This document shows positions 59,564 through 64,000 of a stretch of 64,000 bases of DNA, piece by piece (positions within the stretch are counted from its first letter, which is position 1; the number at the start of each line of letters is the position of its first letter). Made by a program: the position numbers and the translations under genes. Source of the DNA: Aspergillus flavus (Eukaryota > Ascomycota > Eurotiomycetes > Eurotiales > Aspergillaceae). Below the pieces are notes generated by a model. The model was not told where the DNA came from and made no database searches. It worked only from the letters and a program-made list of their open reading frames with translations. Where the stretch lies: positions 2,852,001-2,916,000 of the forward strand of contig NC_092403.1 of assembly GCF_009017415.1 (NCBI RefSeq). Reading direction: 5' to 3'.

Positions 59564-61482
59564 ATGCCTCTAAAACGAAAACGTACCTCCCATACCACCC
59601 CGCCCGCTTTTACGTACCCAACGCTTCCGCAAGAGCCTTATACTACTCGCATGATCCGTCTTTTGCCGCATAATGATAAGAGTGCTCCAATACAGTGTGA
59701 GCTGCTCAACTATGATTTATCGAACACATACGCAGGAGCGCACCTTTATCAGGCACTTTCGTATGTATGGGGAAGTGAGGCGAAGCCTGAATCCATCATT
59801 TTGAACGGCTGTACTTTCGATATCACAGCGAATCTTCATGCCGCACTTTCACACCTCCGAAACCGCCAATTTGAAAGAATACTGTGGGTTGATGCAATAT
59901 GTATCAACCAGGATGAGGAAGATCAGGGATATGAGAAAAGCAAGCAAATCCCACTTATGCGGATGATTTATGCGCAGGCTGAATGCGTTATTGTCTGGCT
60001 TGGAGACGCTGCCGAAGAGGGCGACAAAGCGCTCGAAGAAATTCGTTGTCGGGGAGAAGAACAATATACAAACTCCACTTTGAACACTTCGGAAAACTAT
60101 GATGCGTGTCTGCGGTTGCTACAACGAGATTGGTTTAGCCGTATATGGGTAAGATAGTGCTCAATCACCAGTGGAAACAGCCAATACTAACCAGAAAAAA
60201 ACAGGTGCTTCAAGAAGTTGGTGTCGCACGATGTGTTTATGTCATGTGTGGCTTTATTTCTATAAACGGACATGTTTTCTGCGAGGGACTTAGCAGACTA
60301 CGGCTTCCTTCGGCCCTCCTCAGCGCGATTGGCCCTGTTGCTCATCTCATACGTGGTGCGCTTTATCGACCAGAGTATAAGCTTAATTCACGCGGGTTCA
60401 TATCTATAGGGGAGCTCATTGGCATGTATCATCGCCATAACGCGGCCAAGCAGCATGACAAAGTATATGCATTATTAGGCTTGAGTGCCGACCCGATCAC
60501 AGCTGCCCTAGAGCCGAACTATAGCCTCCCATGGAAGGAGGTATTCAAGCGGACCATCAATTATATCTTCCCTGAATGTTCAGTGGAGGCATTTATTGAA
60601 ACAGAGACAGTTTTGATGAGAAGCGAAGGATGGATTTTAGGCGTTATAAACTCTGTTGAAGAGAACGCTTCTAGGGTTGGCAAACAAAAAATTGAGGTCC
60701 TCTTCAGTTATACTGCTTTGTCATTGGGTTATCAATATCGCTGGGAAACTAGCTGGGAGTCTCAGGCTTTTGCAGCGTTGATCCAGGAAGGCGATATCAT
60801 CTGCCTTCTGAAAGGGGCTTCCAATCCAAGCATTATACGATTGTGCAAAGACCATTTTGCCGTCATCACACCGGCAGTGACACCTCAACAAAGACAACAC
60901 GAAAAGAGTCCAACAGTGAGGCCTGAGGGAATGACTTCTATGCGGGGTCTATTCGATATTCCCCTCATATGGAAAACTCCTCTGGCTAAAACAGAAAGTA
61001 AGGATGAGCCTGAAGTTCTGGTCCTACTCATGGATACACCGCTAGTTCTTCAAGGAGAAGAGCAACTCGAGGCTGAAAAAAGACTGAAACATATAATGCT
61101 GGCCGTCGTAGATATTGCGTTGACTGTATTAAACCAGGAAAAGTTCAAAACCAAGATGATAGAGAAAATACTCCGCCAAAGTGGAACAAAAGATTCAATT
61201 GCCAAAGAATTGGCTGAGGCTTCCGCAGCTGAAAATAGATGGTGGATAAGGAGGTGGAGAGATGAAGATGAAAGTCCTACGAAGACACTCTCACAAAATA
61301 TCTTGCAGCACCAAGGAAATGACCTACCAATCTCAGAAGAAACAATAATAGCTGCAACAAGTGGTGACATATCACATAACTGTATTATCACGGAGCTCTT
61401 CCTGCTATACCAAAGAGTGAGCCTTCCAGTCTCTGAAAAAGTGGTCAAGGAAGTGGCAGGGAGTGGAAGATATGTGTTATAG
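59564..61482 (+). CDS. Heterokaryon incompatibility (HET) domain protein
   Basis: Two exons (59564-60148 and 60205-61482) join in frame to 620 residues across a 56-base intron with a CTAAC branch site. The start MPLKRKRTS gives a possible nuclear signal. The HET domain begins near residue 60 with YQALSYVWGS and continues with ILWVDAICINQDEEDQGYEK and MRMIYAQAECVIVWLG, the three classical blocks. The second exon contains the usual HAAKQHDKVYALLGL-type motif (NAAKQHDKVYALLGLSAD) and then a long variable C-terminal region with no recognised domain. HET proteins trigger cell death when genetically different hyphae fuse. Many copies are of unknown specificity. The gene borders the RIP-mutated tail of the window. 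Confidence 0.9.
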
Positions 61483-62004
61483 ACCCTTGTCTAGCGCACC
61501 TTATCAAAGGCGGATATACAAGGCAGAATAATAATAGAATAATAATAGCCAATTTCTAAGTAGAAGGTATTCGATGAATTATTTATTTAATAGTTATTTA
61601 GAAAGGGCTACGGACGCCGATATTAGCTACTATAATAAAATTATATATATTATAGTAGTAATATAATTAAATATATTAGTAATATAATAAGCTTATAGTA
61701 TTAATAAGATATATTATATTACTAATATAAAAAGTTATAGTAATAACACGATAAATAAAAATATATAAAAATATTTATTTATATATTTAATTTAATTCTT
61801 TATAATTAATATATATTATTATTATAGAGTTATTTTTAGTAGTAAGACTAGTCTTAACTTATTTATACTCTTTTAACTATTAAGTATATATATTTAATAG
61901 ATCTGGTTCTTTAGATTTAAGTCTAATATTAATAATAATCTTATATTAATTATATTTCTATAATAATAGTAATTTTATATTGACTATATTTTTATAATAA
62001 TAAT

Positions 62005-62070
62005 AGTCTAGTATTAATAGAAGTCTAGTATTAATAGTAGTCTAGTATTAATGGAAGTCTAGTAATAACT
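62005..62070 (+). repeat. 17-bp tandem repeat, about four units
   Basis: Units of AGTCTAGTATTAATAGA repeat at 62005, 62022, 62039 and, partly, 62056 with one or two changes per unit. It lies inside the AT-rich tail. Confidence 0.85.
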
Positions 62071-63158
62071 TCTATCTTTTCTAGACTGTAATCTAATAAT
62101 AATAGAAGTTAAAGAATAACTTTAGATTAGTAATTCTTAAAATATAATCTATTAACTAATCTTAGATTTAATAATAAAACTCTAGATATAATATATTAAT
62201 TATTAGTCTATATAAGTTAAATTATATTTAGATTTAAAATAATAATATAACTTTAAAAGTAAGTAGAAAGAATATAGTTATTAGCTCTAATACTAGTAAT
62301 CTAATATTAATACTCGCTGCAACTCTAATCTCTACTTAATTAATTAAAATAGTTAGTTAACTCTAGAAGTAAATTACTTGGCTAGAGATACGCCTAGTAG
62401 TTAAGACTATTAAAATTAAAATTCTAGAATTATTTAATAGATAGTGTAGTAAGCTTTGAAAGTTTCTAATCTAACTAGAATTGTACTTTAGAGTTAATTA
62501 TAGTAAGATAGAAATTGATAATAATAAAATCTATTTTATTTCTATTTATCTTATTAGTAGAGCGTTTAATTAGTTTAAACTATTTATCTAAGAATACTAT
62601 AAGAAAGCGGAAGAGAATTAAAATAAAGAAATAAAAAAAATCTTTGTATTTTTTAATATATTTAAAAGATATTTTAAATAGATTTTTAAAGATATTAATA
62701 TAACTTGGAACGTAGAATAAGAACTTTAGTAACTATAATATACTAAATCTATTAGTAAATTAGTATTAGATTTTATATAAATTATTATTTATTTAGATTA
62801 GAATAAAGATATATATATTACTAAGTTTAAAAAGTTATTAAAATTAAAAATCTAAAAAAAGCTTATTTAGATAGAAAGACTTGATATATTCTATAAAATA
62901 ATTAAATAAGTAGTTAAAATTAATAATAAATTATATAATTTTAATTAAAGAAGAAAGAGTTAAAATAACTATAATATATTAAGAAATAATCGCACTAAAT
63001 AATATAACATAAATAAAAAAAGATATATATAATTATAAAGTTAAGAATATTAGGATTTTTATAGTCTGTAATCTATAGAATTAGACGTTACTAAAGAAAA
63101 AGACTAATTAAAAAATATTTTTTAAAAGAAAAAAGAGCGTTAAAAATAAGAAAAGCTT

Positions 63159-63200
63159 TATTTTAATTATAAAAAAATAGAATATATATTAAAAGACTAT
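63159..63200 (+). other. Fossil gag CCHC zinc knuckle
   Basis: The frame reads YFNYKKIEYILKDY. Changing each TAT back to TGT or CAT-type codons by single G:C to A:T reversals gives the spacing C-x2-C-x4-H-x4-C of retroviral-type gag nucleocapsids, with Gly at the two expected places now Lys and Glu. All differences are of the transition type produced by RIP. Confidence 0.6.
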
Positions 63201-64000
63201 TAATAAAAAAAAAGTAATTAATAATAATAGAGTAGATTATTTTAATAATTAAATTTAATTAAGAATAAGAAGTTAATATAATTAAGTACTATCGTAGATA
63301 TATATACTATTAATAATTAAGTTAAAGAAGTTTATTATACTATTAGAATTAAGAGTCTAAATATAGATAAGATTAGTAAAGAAATTAAAGCTATATAGTT
63401 TAACGTTAATATAGATTTATTAATAGAAGAAATAGAATAATATAGAGAAAATAAGCTAAATAATAATAATTAAATTATATTAGATTAATTTATTATTTAT
63501 ATTAATTAAACTATATAGCTATATATTAATTAGAATTAGAGTAATCTATAGAATACTACTAAGTAATAGTATAGATAATTTAATAAAAGTAAAATTAATA
63601 AATTAGTTGACTATATAAATAATAAAATTAATAGATTTAAATAAATTAATAATAAAGTATAGTATAAGACTATTATAGAATTAATTAAAGAACACGTAAA
63701 ATATATACTAATTAATAAAATAGATAATTCTAAAAATACTAATTAATATAATAAGTCTATTTTAAGTTTTAATTAATTAAATTAAGTTTTAATTAAAATT
63801 AATCTCTTAAATAAAGAGTATAGTATTTAATAGATTAGCTATAATCTTAATATAGAGAGATTTCTTAAAATATTTAAGATACTAGAAAATTCCTAAAATA
63901 AAAATAAAGATATATATTAATAAGTTATAATATTTATTAATATATTATAAAAAGTAGTATTACTATAATTAAAATAAAAAATACTAGTATCTAGACTATA

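Larger units (their letters stand above)
61490..64000 (+). mobile_element. RIP-mutated LTR-retrotransposon fossil (gag part recognisable)
   Basis: The last 2.5 kb is almost all A and T, TpA-rich and almost free of CpG, unlike the rest of the window. Reading the plus strand through TAA/TAG codons recovers protein-like runs, with stops where Gln or Trp would fit. Around 62600-63000 one reads FVFFNIFKRYFKQIFKDI and ITKFKKLLKLKI, resembling a gag core, followed by the zinc-knuckle fossil listed separately. This pattern is expected from repeat-induced point mutation of a Ty3- or Ty1-type element on both strands. LTR boundaries are not found, and the element runs out of the window. Confidence 0.7.

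Noticed and set aside
61490..64000. Centromere or mitochondrial DNA as explanation of the AT-rich tail
   Set aside because: Read-through frames resemble gag with transition-type damage, which favours a RIP-mutated retroelement. Mitochondrial genes are absent.
1..64000. CRISPR arrays, bacterial operons or phage
   Set aside because: No spaced direct repeats. Genes have spliceosomal introns and eukaryotic families throughout.

Overview
The window is nuclear DNA of a filamentous ascomycete, most likely a eurotiomycete of the Aspergillus/Penicillium kind. The evidence is genes split by 45-95 bp GT-AG introns (several with CTAAC/CTAAT branch sites), a very large NRPS, HET, patatin and fungal transcription-factor families, a tRNA-Lys with a short intron, and a 2.5 kb AT-saturated tail that looks mutated by repeat-induced point mutation (RIP). 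Splice sites and domains were read by eye. No database search was run.

Layout. 0-25.5 kb is a nonribosomal peptide cluster: a broken FSH-type serine hydrolase end at the window edge, an asparagine-synthetase-like amidotransferase (minus), a 5264-residue four-module NRPS with order A-T-E-C-A-T-C-A-T-C-A-T-E-C (plus), and an ABCC exporter (plus). The expected product is a tetrapeptide with D-configured residues 1 and 4, probably released by cyclisation on the terminal condensation domain. 26-31.5 kb holds a small secreted Cys-rich protein with an 18-nt internal exon, a short-chain dehydrogenase (SDR), and a stand-alone patatin whose nucleophile position is altered.

33-44.6 kb resembles a small, partly decayed terpene cluster: a Baeyer-Villiger-type monooxygenase pseudogene with five in-frame stops, a DUF3140 gene, a class I terpene synthase, a possible small membrane protein, an unrecognised 413-residue protein, a transcription factor carrying an AT-hook, and a divergently transcribed SDR.

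45-61.5 kb is mixed: a frameshifted subtilase remnant, a ferric-reductase-like oxidoreductase, a conserved small protein, a SCA7 zinc motif abutting the tail of a NACHT/ankyrin gene in another reading frame, a Ser/Cys-type proline-racemase-family enzyme, a membrane-anchored sulfotransferase-like protein, an AIM9-like APH-fold protein with a changed metal-site residue, tRNA-Lys(CTT), a decayed gene and a HET-domain gene. 61.5-64 kb is a fossil LTR-retrotransposon in which the gag CCHC zinc knuckle can still be read through RIP-type transitions.

The NRPS, amidotransferase and exporter form a plausible functional unit. Patatin, subtilase, HET and NACHT/ankyrin pieces are all parts used by fungal NLR/allorecognition proteins. 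Together with the RIP tail and many broken genes they suggest a fast-evolving, possibly subtelomeric region.
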